Assembly (NCBI GenBank): GCA_964471915.1
Contig: CAYYID010000001.1
Coordinates: 62,001-126,000 of the forward strand
Source of the DNA: JAIEPW01 sp964471915
GTDB lineage: Bacteria; Acidobacteriota; Terriglobia; Bryobacterales; Bryobacteraceae
DNA: 64,000 bases
Direction of reading: 5' to 3'
Numbering within the stretch: the stretch's first letter is position 1; each line of letters begins with the position of its first letter. The position numbers were made by a program, and so were the translations under genes. Below the pieces are notes generated by a model, which searched no databases, was not told where the DNA came from, and saw nothing but the letters and a program-made list of their open reading frames with translations. Of this stretch, positions 10,001 to 17,004 are shown one piece after another.

Positions 10001-10362
10001 CCGTCCCGGTCGCTGATGAAGGCGATTTTCTTCCCGTCCGGCGAGTAGCGCGGCATGGAGTCGAACTGAATCCCCGTCATCAGCGGCTTGGCTTCGCCGC
10101 CCGCGGCCGGCACGGTGTAGAGGTCGCCGAGGAGTTCGAACAGGATGGTCTGGCCGTCCGGTGAAACGTCGAGCGAGATCCAGGTGCCCTCGTCGGTGGA
10201 GAACTCGGCCTTGCGCTCGGTCTTGAGCGACAGCGTGGGCTTCTTGGCGGCGTCCGGCTTGGGCTCGGCAGGCTTCGGGGCGTCCGGCTTGGCTGGGTCC
10301 TGAGCCAACAGGGCCAGGGTCAGGAGAAGAGCGTAGAACAGGCGCATCGCGTCGCCCATCAT
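7057..10362 (-). CDS. TolB-type beta-propeller fused to an amidohydrolase
   Basis: 1101 aa, predicted exported. The signal peptide starts at the second in-frame Met (MRLFYALLLTLALLAQ), so translation may begin at 10347 instead of 10362. Residues about 50-650 carry repeated PD40/TolB blades (SPDGKKIAFISDRDG, SPDGKWLVFG and similar). A Pro/Lys/Ala-rich linker precedes an imidazolonepropionase-like amidohydrolase with the metal motif VDIHAHWE and a later GGHGELQG. The family acts on unknown cyclic amides or peptides, probably in the periplasm. It lies 21 nt downstream of dtd and 60 nt upstream of the TonB receptor, so it may be cotranscribed with either. Confidence 0.85.
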   Translation of the reverse strand: MMGDAMRLFYALLLTLALLAQDPAKPDAPKPAEPKPDAAKKPTLSLKTERKAEFSTDEGTWISLDVSPDGQTILFELLGDLYTVPAAGGEAKPLMTGIQFDSMPRYSPDGKKIAFISDRDGADNLWVADADGTNLKQLTRDRQARIFSPYWADAESVIVSRGTPESQGLELWLYFLAGGSGLRVSKGGAAPGPAAAGPPVPGGPPRANHWGPVATKDGKYFYFANRAGGGRGLGNTQIVRRDRQTGDEDPITFAAGNAFRPAVSPDGKWLVFGTRWDAKTGLRLRNLATSEERWLKYPVNRDDQESAATRDLLPGYAFTPDGTAVIVSYGGKIHKLDLASGGDTVIPFSAKVSLDIGPSLDFPIKVDQGPVRAKLSQGAMPSPDGKRLAFSALTEMYVMDLPAGTPRKLSQGARVREYQPSWSPDGAWIAYVTWTNAGGHIWKRPADGAGAAVQLTREAAFYRDPVWSPDGQRILALRTSRQTRVNHPSDFMGPQPGLDIVWLPANGGDVTMISPSRFAGRPHFGPEPDRVYAYSGADGLFSMRFDGSDRKTVVRVTGRSRGPQPAPATDVRISPDGKHLLARVTNQLYLMRLPRTGGDTPSINVSSSPVPSKKLTTVGLDSFAWGDGGKTISWTVGSTFYRQEVAKISFEAPRPDPAKPEAAKPEPAKPAPPKKFEGDEIEIAVTRPRAAPTGTVVLRGAKAITMNGDQILADSDIVVTGNRIAAIGARGKVAIPAGAKIMDVKGKTVIPGLVDIHAHWEVRHSVLDTEDYTYWANLAYGVTTGRDPQTNTNDQFAYEDLVEIGEMIGPRAYSTGPGIFGDTDFQNYEDAKATVERYAKHYRTHTIKSYVVGNRQQRQWVVQAAKELGIMPTTEGAADFKLNLTHAIDGFAGNEHSLPIWPVYKDVAELFAQTKITYTPTLLVSYGGPQGEYHFFADPKVYEDAKLRRFTPQEVLYGKLARIPWTRPAEYVFPGIAEGANRILQAGGKIGLGGHGELQGLQCHWEMWGLAAGGMKPLDVLRVATLNGAQAIGFGQDLGSLEAGKLADLIVLDKDPLFDIKNTNTVRWVMKNGELFEGETLKQMWPAEKALPAAWWQEGKP

Positions 10363-10383
10363 AACAGTCCGGTTTCCAAAGGA

Positions 10384-10824
10384 CTACGAGTCGCAAAGAA
10401 TGGTAACCGGACCGTCGTTGATCAACTGGACCTGCATGTCCGCCTGAAACACGCCGGTTTCGACCCGCGCCACGCCCAGGCGGCGCAACTCGGCGACGAA
10501 GGCTTCGTACAGGCGGTTGGCCTCAGCCGGTGGAGCGGCCTGGTCGAACGAGGGCCGGCGTCCCTTCCGGGTGTCGCCGTAGAGGGTGAACTGCGAGACC
10601 ACCAGCGCGCCGCCCGCGACATCCAGCACGCTGCGGTTCATCTTGCCCGCGGCGTCGGAAAAGATCCGCAGGTTCGCCACCTTGGCGGCGAGGTACGTAG
10701 CGGCGGCATCGGAATCGTCCCGCGCGACGCCGAGCAGGATCAGCAGACCCGGCCCGATGGAGCCGGTGACGGCGCCCGCCACTTCAACGCGCGCTTCGCG
10801 GACCCGCTGCAGCAAGGCGCGCAT
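10384..10824 (-). CDS. dtd: D-aminoacyl-tRNA deacylase
   Basis: 146 aa, full family length. It hydrolyses D-aminoacyl-tRNA (and Gly-tRNA(Ala)) in the cytosol to prevent mischarged tRNA from entering translation. The signature SQFTLYGD is at residues 77-84. The cross-subunit Gly-cisPro motif appears as NDGPVT (136-141). It follows the ABC ATPase with a 3-nt gap, so it probably shares that transcript; the functional link is unclear and may be only positional. Confidence 0.96.
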   Translation of the reverse strand: MRALLQRVREARVEVAGAVTGSIGPGLLILLGVARDDSDAAATYLAAKVANLRIFSDAAGKMNRSVLDVAGGALVVSQFTLYGDTRKGRRPSFDQAAPPAEANRLYEAFVAELRRLGVARVETGVFQADMQVQLINDGPVTILCDS

Positions 10825-10827
10825 GGG

Positions 10828-11580
10828 TCAGGAGGTGGCGGCGGCCGAGGGCCGCGCCCCCAGGCTGTCCAGGTAGGCGGCCTGCACCTCGGCGGTGGGT
10901 CCGGCGAGCACGATGCGGCCGTGGTCGAGCCAGATGGCGCGGTCGCTCAACATGCGGACCAGTTCCTCCGAGTGCGACGCGAAGAGGATGGTCTTGCCAT
11001 GGCGGCGGAACTCGAGGACCTTGGCGACGCACTGCTGGTAGAAGGCCTGGTCGCCGACGCCGAGCATTTCGTCGGCCACCAGGACGTCGGGCTCCACGCA
11101 GATGGCGACCGCGAAGCCGAGGCGCAGCACCATCCCCGCCGAGTACGTCCGCAGCGGCTCATGAATGAACTCGCGCAGGCCGGAGAAATCGACGATCCAC
11201 TCGAACTGTTCGGCGGTCTGCCGCCGGGAGAGGCCCATCAGCGCGGCGTTGATGTTGAGGTTCTCGGCGCCGGTCAGGTCCGGGTGAAAGCCGGAGCCGA
11301 GTTCGAGCAGCGGCGCCACGCGCCCGGAGACCAGCACCGCGCCGCTGGTGGGGTGGGTAAGCCCGGCGGCGAGGCTCAGCAGCGTGCTCTTGCCCGCGCC
11401 GTTGGGTCCGATCAGAGCGACGCCCTCGCCGGCGTCGATGGCCAGCGAGATCTGCTTCAGCGCTTCGAAGGTCTCCCCGGGACGCGAGCGGAAGACGCCG
11501 AGCAGGCGGTCCCGCAGCAACTGCTGCCCGCCGTGGTGCGGATACGCCTTGGTGACCTGTTCGAAGACGATGGCCGGCAT
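10828..11580 (-). CDS. Polysaccharide-export type ABC transporter ATPase (Wzt/TagH-like)
   Basis: 250 aa. It powers export through the partner permease encoded just upstream, with a 2-nt gap. Walker A is GPNGAGKST (58-66), the signature is YSAGM (146-150) and Walker B is DVLVADEML (165-173). The YSAGM form, in place of LSGGQ, and the long segment before Walker A are typical of ABC-2 exporters of O-antigen, teichoic acid or capsule. It lacks the C-terminal carbohydrate-binding domain found in some Wzt proteins. No glycosyltransferases lie nearby, so the substrate cannot be named. Confidence 0.92.
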   Translation of the reverse strand: MPAIVFEQVTKAYPHHGGQQLLRDRLLGVFRSRPGETFEALKQISLAIDAGEGVALIGPNGAGKSTLLSLAAGLTHPTSGAVLVSGRVAPLLELGSGFHPDLTGAENLNINAALMGLSRRQTAEQFEWIVDFSGLREFIHEPLRTYSAGMVLRLGFAVAICVEPDVLVADEMLGVGDQAFYQQCVAKVLEFRRHGKTILFASHSEELVRMLSDRAIWLDHGRIVLAGPTAEVQAAYLDSLGARPSAAATS

Positions 11581-11582
11581 GG

Positions 11583-12392
11583 CTAGATGTGATCCGCGAA
11601 GCCGCGCTTGAGGCGGTGGAAGAGGAAATAACCGAGGGCGAAGGAAGCGCCCGCGACCAGGGCCAGTTTAGCGAGCAGCGTGGTGGCGGGGGCCGCGCCT
11701 TCCAGCAGGATGTTGCGCATCGCCATCACCAGCGCGGCGACGGGATTCAACTGGTAGATCTCGCGGTATTGCGCCGGAATCACCTCGAAGGGGTAAAAGA
11801 TCGGGACCAGCCAGAACAGAATCAGGTTGAAGGACTCCACCAGATACCGCGTATCGCGAACGAAGACGTTGATGGCGCCGGCGGCGAGCGCGAGGCCGCA
11901 AACGAAGACCACTTCGAGCGCCCACAACACCGGAAGCCACAGCCAGTGCATGTTCGGCGTCTGCCCGGTGAAGATCGCGAGTCCCAGCAGCAGGGCGATC
12001 TGGATCAGCAGGTGCACCACGTTCGAGAACACGGCCGCGATCGGGATGGTGGCGCGGGGCACCGGCATTTTCTTGATCAGCGAGGCGTTCTCGATGATGG
12101 AATTCGTGCCGGAAAGCAGCGCCGCTACGAAGAAATTGTAGGGGACCAGGCCGCAAAGGATGGCGACGGGGAAATTCGAAAACGACCGGTTGCCCATCAC
12201 GTTCGAGAAGACGAAGGTGAGGACCAGCATCATCACCAGGGGATTCAGCAGGCTCCAGAGCAGGCCCAGGGACATGTTCCGGTAACGGATCCGGAAGTCC
12301 TTGAGGACGAGGTTCTCGAAGAGGAAGAAGTAATCGCCGTTCCAGGCGGGCCGGGCGGGCCGGAGCGGAGGTGCGGCGGAAACCGAAGCCAT
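11583..12392 (-). CDS. ABC-2 type polysaccharide export permease (Wzm-like)
   Basis: 269 aa inner-membrane protein with about six hydrophobic helices. The N-terminal cytosolic stretch FLFENLVLKDFRIRYRNMS is the usual amphipathic entry of ABC-2 permeases, followed by LGLLWSLLNPLVMMLVLTF. It forms the translocation channel with the ATPase downstream. A TATACT hexamer (12404-12409, minus strand) ends 11 nt before the ATG, so it is probably the first gene of the exporter-dtd transcript. Confidence 0.92.
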   Translation of the reverse strand: MASVSAAPPLRPARPAWNGDYFFLFENLVLKDFRIRYRNMSLGLLWSLLNPLVMMLVLTFVFSNVMGNRSFSNFPVAILCGLVPYNFFVAALLSGTNSIIENASLIKKMPVPRATIPIAAVFSNVVHLLIQIALLLGLAIFTGQTPNMHWLWLPVLWALEVVFVCGLALAAGAINVFVRDTRYLVESFNLILFWLVPIFYPFEVIPAQYREIYQLNPVAALVMAMRNILLEGAAPATTLLAKLALVAGASFALGYFLFHRLKRGFADHI

Positions 12393-12439
12393 GCGACTTA
12401 TCCAGTATAAGGGCCATATGATGAGGTAGGGCGAAGCGT

Positions 12440-13666
12440 ATGGACATCACCGACCAGTTTTTGCGGCTGGCGATTTCGCTGGGCGTGGGGCTGCTGGTGG
12501 GCCTGGAGCGGGAAAGCCGTGAGAATCCGGTGGCGGGGCTGCGGACCTTCGCGCTGGTGGCGCTACTGGGATCGCTCTGCGCGAGCGTGCCGGGGGCAGC
12601 CGGCTGGATGGTGGGCGGCGGCTTCGTGGCGCTGGGGGCGGTGCTGCTGCACGGGCAGCGGCTGAACGCCACGCCGGAGGCGGGCATCACGACGGAGGTC
12701 GCCGTGCTGGGGACCTTCGCGGTGGGCGCTTATGCGATGGCGGGTCCGGTGGCGGTCACCATTGCCGCGGGCGCCACCATGGCCGCCCTGCTGCACTTCA
12801 AAGCGACGCTGCACGGGTGGGTGGACCGGCTGGGCGACGCGGACCTGCGGGCGATCATGCGGTTCGTGGTGGTGGCGCTGGTGATCTTCCCCGCGCTGCC
12901 GGACCGCGCCTTCGGCCCGTACGGGGTGTGGAACGCCCGGGAAGTGTGGTTCATGGTGGTGCTGATCACCGGTTTGAACCTGCTGGGCTACCTGGTGTTC
13001 CAGTTCGTAGGTCCGCGGGCGGGAGTGCTGGCGGCGGGGCTTTTGGGCGGAGCGGTCTCGAGCACGGCGACGACGATCGCCGCGGCGCGGCGGGTGCGGG
13101 AGGAGGCGAGCGAGAACGGGCGCGAGAGCGTGATCGTGCTGCTGGCTTCGGCGGTGGTGTTCGGGCGGCTGATGGCGGAAGCCGGGGTGGTTTCCCCGGC
13201 CCTGGTCCGCGTTGCATGGCTGCCGCTGGCGACCACGGGCGGGGCGATGGTGCTGGGGGCGTTGCTCGCCTGGCGGAGTTCCAGCCGGCGGGCGCCGGCG
13301 GAGATGCGTCCGCCGAATCCCTCGGAGCTGGGGACGGCGCTGCTGTTCGCCGCGACGTATTCCGTGGTCTTGCTGGCGGCACGCGCCACTCGGGATTACT
13401 TCGGCGCAGGCGGCCTCTATGCCGTCGCCGCGCTATCCGGACTTGGCGACGTGGACGCGATTACGCTCTCCACGGCGAACCTCGTAGAGCGCGGCGAACT
13501 GGGCCCGGACACCGGCTGGCGGGTGGTGCTGGTGGCGGCCGCGGCGAACCTGGTGTTCAAGTTCGGCGTGGTCGCCATGACCGGCGCGCGGCGGTTCACG
13601 GGTCCGGTGGCGGCGGGATTCGGCGCGGCGGCCGCGGTCGCCGCCTTGTGGATGGCGCTGGCCTAG
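12440..13666 (+). CDS. MgtC/SapB family membrane protein with DUF4010 domain
   Basis: 408 aa, at least ten hydrophobic helices. Residues about 5-135 match the MgtC/SapB pattern (SLGVGLLVGLERE near the start). The C-terminal half (from about 180, NLLGYLVFQFVGPRAG) is DUF4010. MgtC proteins modulate Mg2+ homeostasis or the F-ATPase in pathogens; for this two-domain form the role is not established. It is divergent from the ABC exporter and overlaps the convergent coiled-coil gene by 4 bp. Confidence 0.88.
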   Translation: MDITDQFLRLAISLGVGLLVGLERESRENPVAGLRTFALVALLGSLCASVPGAAGWMVGGGFVALGAVLLHGQRLNATPEAGITTEVAVLGTFAVGAYAMAGPVAVTIAAGATMAALLHFKATLHGWVDRLGDADLRAIMRFVVVALVIFPALPDRAFGPYGVWNAREVWFMVVLITGLNLLGYLVFQFVGPRAGVLAAGLLGGAVSSTATTIAAARRVREEASENGRESVIVLLASAVVFGRLMAEAGVVSPALVRVAWLPLATTGGAMVLGALLAWRSSSRRAPAEMRPPNPSELGTALLFAATYSVVLLAARATRDYFGAGGLYAVAALSGLGDVDAITLSTANLVERGELGPDTGWRVVLVAAAANLVFKFGVVAMTGARRFTGPVAAGFGAAAAVAALWMALA

Positions 13667-14103
13667 CGCTGGGGCAAGGCGTCCAGCCGGGCACGCAGGC
13701 CGGCCATCCGCGCGGCGAGTTCGGTGAGCGCTTCGCGGCGCGAGTCCGGCGGCGGCCCGCGGCGGGAGGCCGCGCGGAGCGCCTGCAGTTCCGCTTCGAG
13801 TTCGCGTTCCGTGACGGAGCCGGACGCGGCCGGACCTTCCAGGCGCGCGGCTTCAAGATGCCAGATGAGTTCCAGGGACTGGCGCAGGGCGAGGTCCTGT
13901 TCGGCGATGCGGGCGCGCAGTCCGGCGGCGTCGGGGCCGGCGGCAGCCGGCGGGTCGCGGAGGGAGTGGGCGATGAGTTGGAGTTCGGCGCGCCAGCGGG
14001 CGAAGGTGGTGTTGGAGGACAAGAGCCTTACCTCATTGTCCAGATCGACCGGACCACGCGCGGGCTCGCGATCGGAATGTCCTGAGGCGGCTGCTCCCAG
14101 CAA
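13663..14103 (-). CDS. Hypothetical coiled-coil protein
   Basis: 146 aa from a TTG start three bases after the lolA stop; an internal start near SSNTTFARWRAEL is equally plausible. Most of the protein is predicted helical coiled coil, Ala/Arg/Leu/Glu-rich with heptad-like spacing (RARIAEQDLALRQSLELIWHL). There is no signal peptide or known domain. The tight position behind lolA suggests cotranscription. I do not recognise a family. The Ala/Arg-rich composition is not by itself proof of coding. Confidence 0.55.
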   Translation of the reverse strand: MLGAAASGHSDREPARGPVDLDNEVRLLSSNTTFARWRAELQLIAHSLRDPPAAAGPDAAGLRARIAEQDLALRQSLELIWHLEAARLEGPAASGSVTERELEAELQALRAASRRGPPPDSRREALTELAARMAGLRARLDALPQR

Positions 14104-14106
14104 TAG

Positions 14107-14730
14107 CTAGCGGGAGAGGTCCAGATACTCGGCACCCGGCGGCGCCGCGAACCGGAACCGGCGATCGTCGACGGCGACGTTGCGGCGCTCGTTGGCGAAC
14201 TCGAACTCGAGGACGGACCGGTCGGCTCCGATGACGATAAGACGCCGGATCGAAAAGTCAGGGGCGGCGAGAAAGGTCACCTCGGTGAAGGGAGCCTTGT
14301 CGCTCTTCGGGACCGCGGTGATCAGGATGGCATCGCCTTCTTCCCGGGCGCGGAATTCCCTGAAATCCTCTTTGAAGTTGAGCCGCCCGATGAGGAACGC
14401 GAGCGGGGCGCGCATATCCTCGGTCTCCTTGAGCTTCAGCTTCTCGGCGCGGTTGGTCGCCGGCGAGTAGTAGTAGAGGAACTTGCCGTCCGAAAGGAAG
14501 AGCTTGCCGGCGGGGGTGGCGTAGTCCCAGCGCATGCGCCCGGGCTTGCGGAGGTACAGTTCGCCGGATTCCGCAGGGCGTTTGCGGCCCTGGACGGTGT
14601 AGGTCTCGGTGAAGGCGACCTGGAGGGTCTGGGCGGTGTTGTAGCGCTTCTCGATGCCAGAGAGAAGCGCCGCGGTATCGGCGGCGGAAGCGAGGCACGC
14701 GAATACGGCCGCCAGCAGGACTTTGCTCAC
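14107..14730 (-). CDS. lolA: Outer-membrane lipoprotein carrier protein LolA
   Basis: 207 aa periplasmic chaperone that moves lipoproteins from the LolCDE exporter to the outer membrane. It has a short signal peptide (LLAAVFACLASAAD). The half-barrel shows the family pattern: YNTAQTLQVAFTETY, GELYLRKPGRMRWDY, and KFLYYYSPATN. The start is GTG at 14730. A TACAAT hexamer (14738-14743, minus strand) ends 7 nt upstream, suggesting a leaderless mRNA. No lolCDE genes are adjacent. Confidence 0.88.
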   Translation of the reverse strand: MSKVLLAAVFACLASAADTAALLSGIEKRYNTAQTLQVAFTETYTVQGRKRPAESGELYLRKPGRMRWDYATPAGKLFLSDGKFLYYYSPATNRAEKLKLKETEDMRAPLAFLIGRLNFKEDFREFRAREEGDAILITAVPKSDKAPFTEVTFLAAPDFSIRRLIVIGADRSVLEFEFANERRNVAVDDRRFRFAAPPGAEYLDLSR

Positions 14731-14839
14731 TCACCCTATTGTAAGAGCCCCCGCCGGCAGGCGTGGGTCAAAGTCCGCGCCTCGGTTGTGATTCTTTCCA
14801 CCCCTCCACCGCCAGCACCTTGCCAGCGAATGGCCGCCG

Positions 14840-16174
14840 TCAGGGAGAAAGGCGCTCGCGCTTCCAGCCAGCACGGGTCTTGCGATAGCGCAGGCGATCA
14901 TGCAGTCGGCTAGGCCGGCCTTGCCAGAACTCGAACTCGCGGGGCTCAAGGCGGTAGCCGCCCCAATCGGCGGGCAACGGGACATCGCCGGCCGGATGCG
15001 CGGCGGTGAGCTGGGCGATGCGCTGCTCCAATTCTTCGCGGTCGCGGAGCACGGCGCTCTGCCGGGACGCAGCCGCGCCGATGCGGCTGGCCGGCGGCCG
15101 CGAATCGAAATACTCCTGCGACTCCGCGCGGCGGAGCTTGCGCACCACGCCTTCGATACGGACCTGCCGCTCGAGCTGCGGCCAGTAGAAGAGCAGGGCG
15201 CCGCGGGGATTGGCGGCGAGGTCGCGGCCTTTGCGGCTGGAGTAGTTGGTGTAGAACACGAAGCCCTGCGCGTCAAAAGAGCGGAGCAGGACGATACGGG
15301 CCGAGGGCGCGCCGCCGGCGTCGGCGGTGGCGAGCGTCATCGCGCCGGGGTCCTGCGGAATGAGGGGCTGGATCTCGCTGTACCAGTGCTCGAACTGGCG
15401 AACCGGGTCCGGGTCGGCGTCGGCTTCGAGGAGGCGGCCCCGCCCGTAGTCGGAACGCCCGCGGCGGGGGATGACGATGTAGCCGGCGTCGTTGGAACCG
15501 AAGACGGTGTTGCGCTCGGGTCCCCAGAACCAGTAGTGGGCGCCAATGTAGGAGCAGAGGACGGCGTCGAGCTGATCCTCGGCGGCTTTCAGCGCGGCGC
15601 CGGAGAGGGGGACGGGAAGCTCGGGCAGGAGGCGGGCGGCGAGCGGCGGGGTAAGGACCCCGAGCTTGGCGGAAAGAAGCTGGCGGAGCCTGCCGAGCTC
15701 GGCGGCGCGGGCGGCCAGGGGACCTTTCTTGTACTTTAGGATCCGGGTGAGTTCGAAGAGTTCGACGGCGGCGGCGTGCGGGTGAACTTCGATCTGGTGG
15801 CGTCCCGGGGCGCGCGCGGGAATCGCAGCGCCGTGGGCGAAGCCGCGCTCTTCCAGCGCGCGAGTGAAATTCAGAAGGAGCCGGGCGAAAGGGCGGCCGA
15901 GGTTGGCGGCGTGGCAGCCGGCGTCAGCCTTGCGGTAGACGGCGTTGAGGGCCTTCTCGCAGCCGCGCGAGCTGGTGGGATTTGGAATCACCAGGGGCGC
16001 GTCGACGGCGGCGACGGCATCGGCGCCGGCGTGCCGGTCAACCCAGGCGAGCACATCGCGGTGGGTCTTGACCCGGCCGGTTTCGAGCAAGTGCAGCGCC
16101 TGGCCGTCCCAGCGGGCCAGGGCGAGGCCGGTGGGTTTTTCGTGCCAGCCGAGATCGATGCCGAGGAAGTGCAA
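14840..16174 (-). CDS. DUF429 domain fused to pyridoxamine 5'-phosphate oxidase (PdxH)
   Basis: 444 aa. Residues about 1-235 are a DUF429 domain (RNase-H-like fold: FLGIDLGW near the start, AAVDAPLVIPN, then EVHPHAA). From about 245 (YGRGRLLEADADPDPVRQF) to the end is a complete PdxH, including the FMN-site segment SARIVLLRSFDAQGFVFYTN, WQGRPSRLHDR and the C-terminal RLSP. PdxH oxidises PNP/PMP to PLP with FMN. DUF429 function is unknown. There is no Met near the junction, so separate translation is unlikely. The start is TTG at 16174, with TACAAT (16180-16185) ending 5 nt upstream. Confidence 0.9.
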   Translation of the reverse strand: MHFLGIDLGWHEKPTGLALARWDGQALHLLETGRVKTHRDVLAWVDRHAGADAVAAVDAPLVIPNPTSSRGCEKALNAVYRKADAGCHAANLGRPFARLLLNFTRALEERGFAHGAAIPARAPGRHQIEVHPHAAAVELFELTRILKYKKGPLAARAAELGRLRQLLSAKLGVLTPPLAARLLPELPVPLSGAALKAAEDQLDAVLCSYIGAHYWFWGPERNTVFGSNDAGYIVIPRRGRSDYGRGRLLEADADPDPVRQFEHWYSEIQPLIPQDPGAMTLATADAGGAPSARIVLLRSFDAQGFVFYTNYSSRKGRDLAANPRGALLFYWPQLERQVRIEGVVRKLRRAESQEYFDSRPPASRIGAAASRQSAVLRDREELEQRIAQLTAAHPAGDVPLPADWGGYRLEPREFEFWQGRPSRLHDRLRYRKTRAGWKRERLSP

Positions 16175-16194
16175 CTTCCATTGTAGGCGCGCCG

Positions 16195-16974
16195 TCAGGC
16201 CACCTTGCCGGACCGCTTCAGCCGGATGGAGCCGTTCACCGTCTTGAGGTTCATTTCGCGCCCGCCATTGCCGATCCGCCCGTTAATCTGCCGCCCCATG
16301 AACTTGCCTTCCACGGTCAGCGGAAAGTCGGAACTGATCGACCCGTTGACCGTCGTCGCGCGCACTTCCGTCGACGTCGACGGCGGCAAGGTCAGTTCGA
16401 TGGATCCGTTCACGGAGGAGAAATTCTGCAGGCCGCTCCACGAGACCTGGCCCATCTCGACCTCGATACCGCCGTTGACGGTGCTCGCCGCCGCCGTGCC
16501 GGTGGTTGCCGCGCGGACCTTGCCGTTGACCGTAGCCAGGTCGAGGTCCGACTTCATGCCCAGCGCCGTGACGTCGCCGTTGACGTTGTGCCCGTGGAAC
16601 CGGACCCCGGCCGGGATCTTCACGAAGAAGTCGACCTTGACGTCGTTATCACGCACGCTGTTGCGCCCGCCTTTACCGGCTTCACAGGTGTTCTGCCGCC
16701 CGAACCAGTCCTCGGACGGATACACGGCGCAGAACGTCAAACCGTCGGCGGACTCCACCATCCGGATCTCGACCGAATTGGGGTCCGAGCGCCGCGCGGA
16801 CTTCTTGGCCACCACTTCTACCTGCCCGCCGGGCGCCAGTTCGGCCGTCACCGATCCGTTCACGCCCTTGATTTGCACGCGTTTGCCGGCGCCCAGACCG
16901 CCGCGCCATTCGAAGTCGGCGGCCGCCAACACGAGCGGCAGCGCCAGGACGAAGCTCAGTACTTTTCGCATCAT
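16195..16974 (-). CDS. Secreted DUF4097-like beta-strand repeat protein
   Basis: 259 aa. The signal peptide is VLSFVLALPLVLAAA. The mature part is a series of short beta strands each with a VNG turn (KGVNGSVTAEL, HNVNGDVTAL, ATVNGKVRA, STVNGGIEV, TTVNGSI, KTVNGSIRL), the pattern of the putative-adhesin/DUF4097 beta-helix family. The cellular role is not known; many sit beside ECF sigma or transport genes. Here it follows the ADOP permease by 30 nt and is probably cotranscribed. Confidence 0.8.
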   Translation of the reverse strand: MMRKVLSFVLALPLVLAAADFEWRGGLGAGKRVQIKGVNGSVTAELAPGGQVEVVAKKSARRSDPNSVEIRMVESADGLTFCAVYPSEDWFGRQNTCEAGKGGRNSVRDNDVKVDFFVKIPAGVRFHGHNVNGDVTALGMKSDLDLATVNGKVRAATTGTAAASTVNGGIEVEMGQVSWSGLQNFSSVNGSIELTLPPSTSTEVRATTVNGSISSDFPLTVEGKFMGRQINGRIGNGGREMNLKTVNGSIRLKRSGKVA

Positions 16975-17004
16975 ACACTCCGATACCGGGCCGCACCCGG
17001 AAAG

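Noticed and set aside
7351..10164. 937-codon open frame on the + strand opposite the propeller/amidohydrolase
   Set aside because: Same cause: composition is Arg/Val/Ala-rich with no fold, while the minus strand shows clear domains.
12563..12814. Minus-strand ORF upstream of the ABC permease as an extra gene
   Set aside because: It lies within the MgtC/DUF4010 coding region and looks like a shadow, low-complexity and without motifs.
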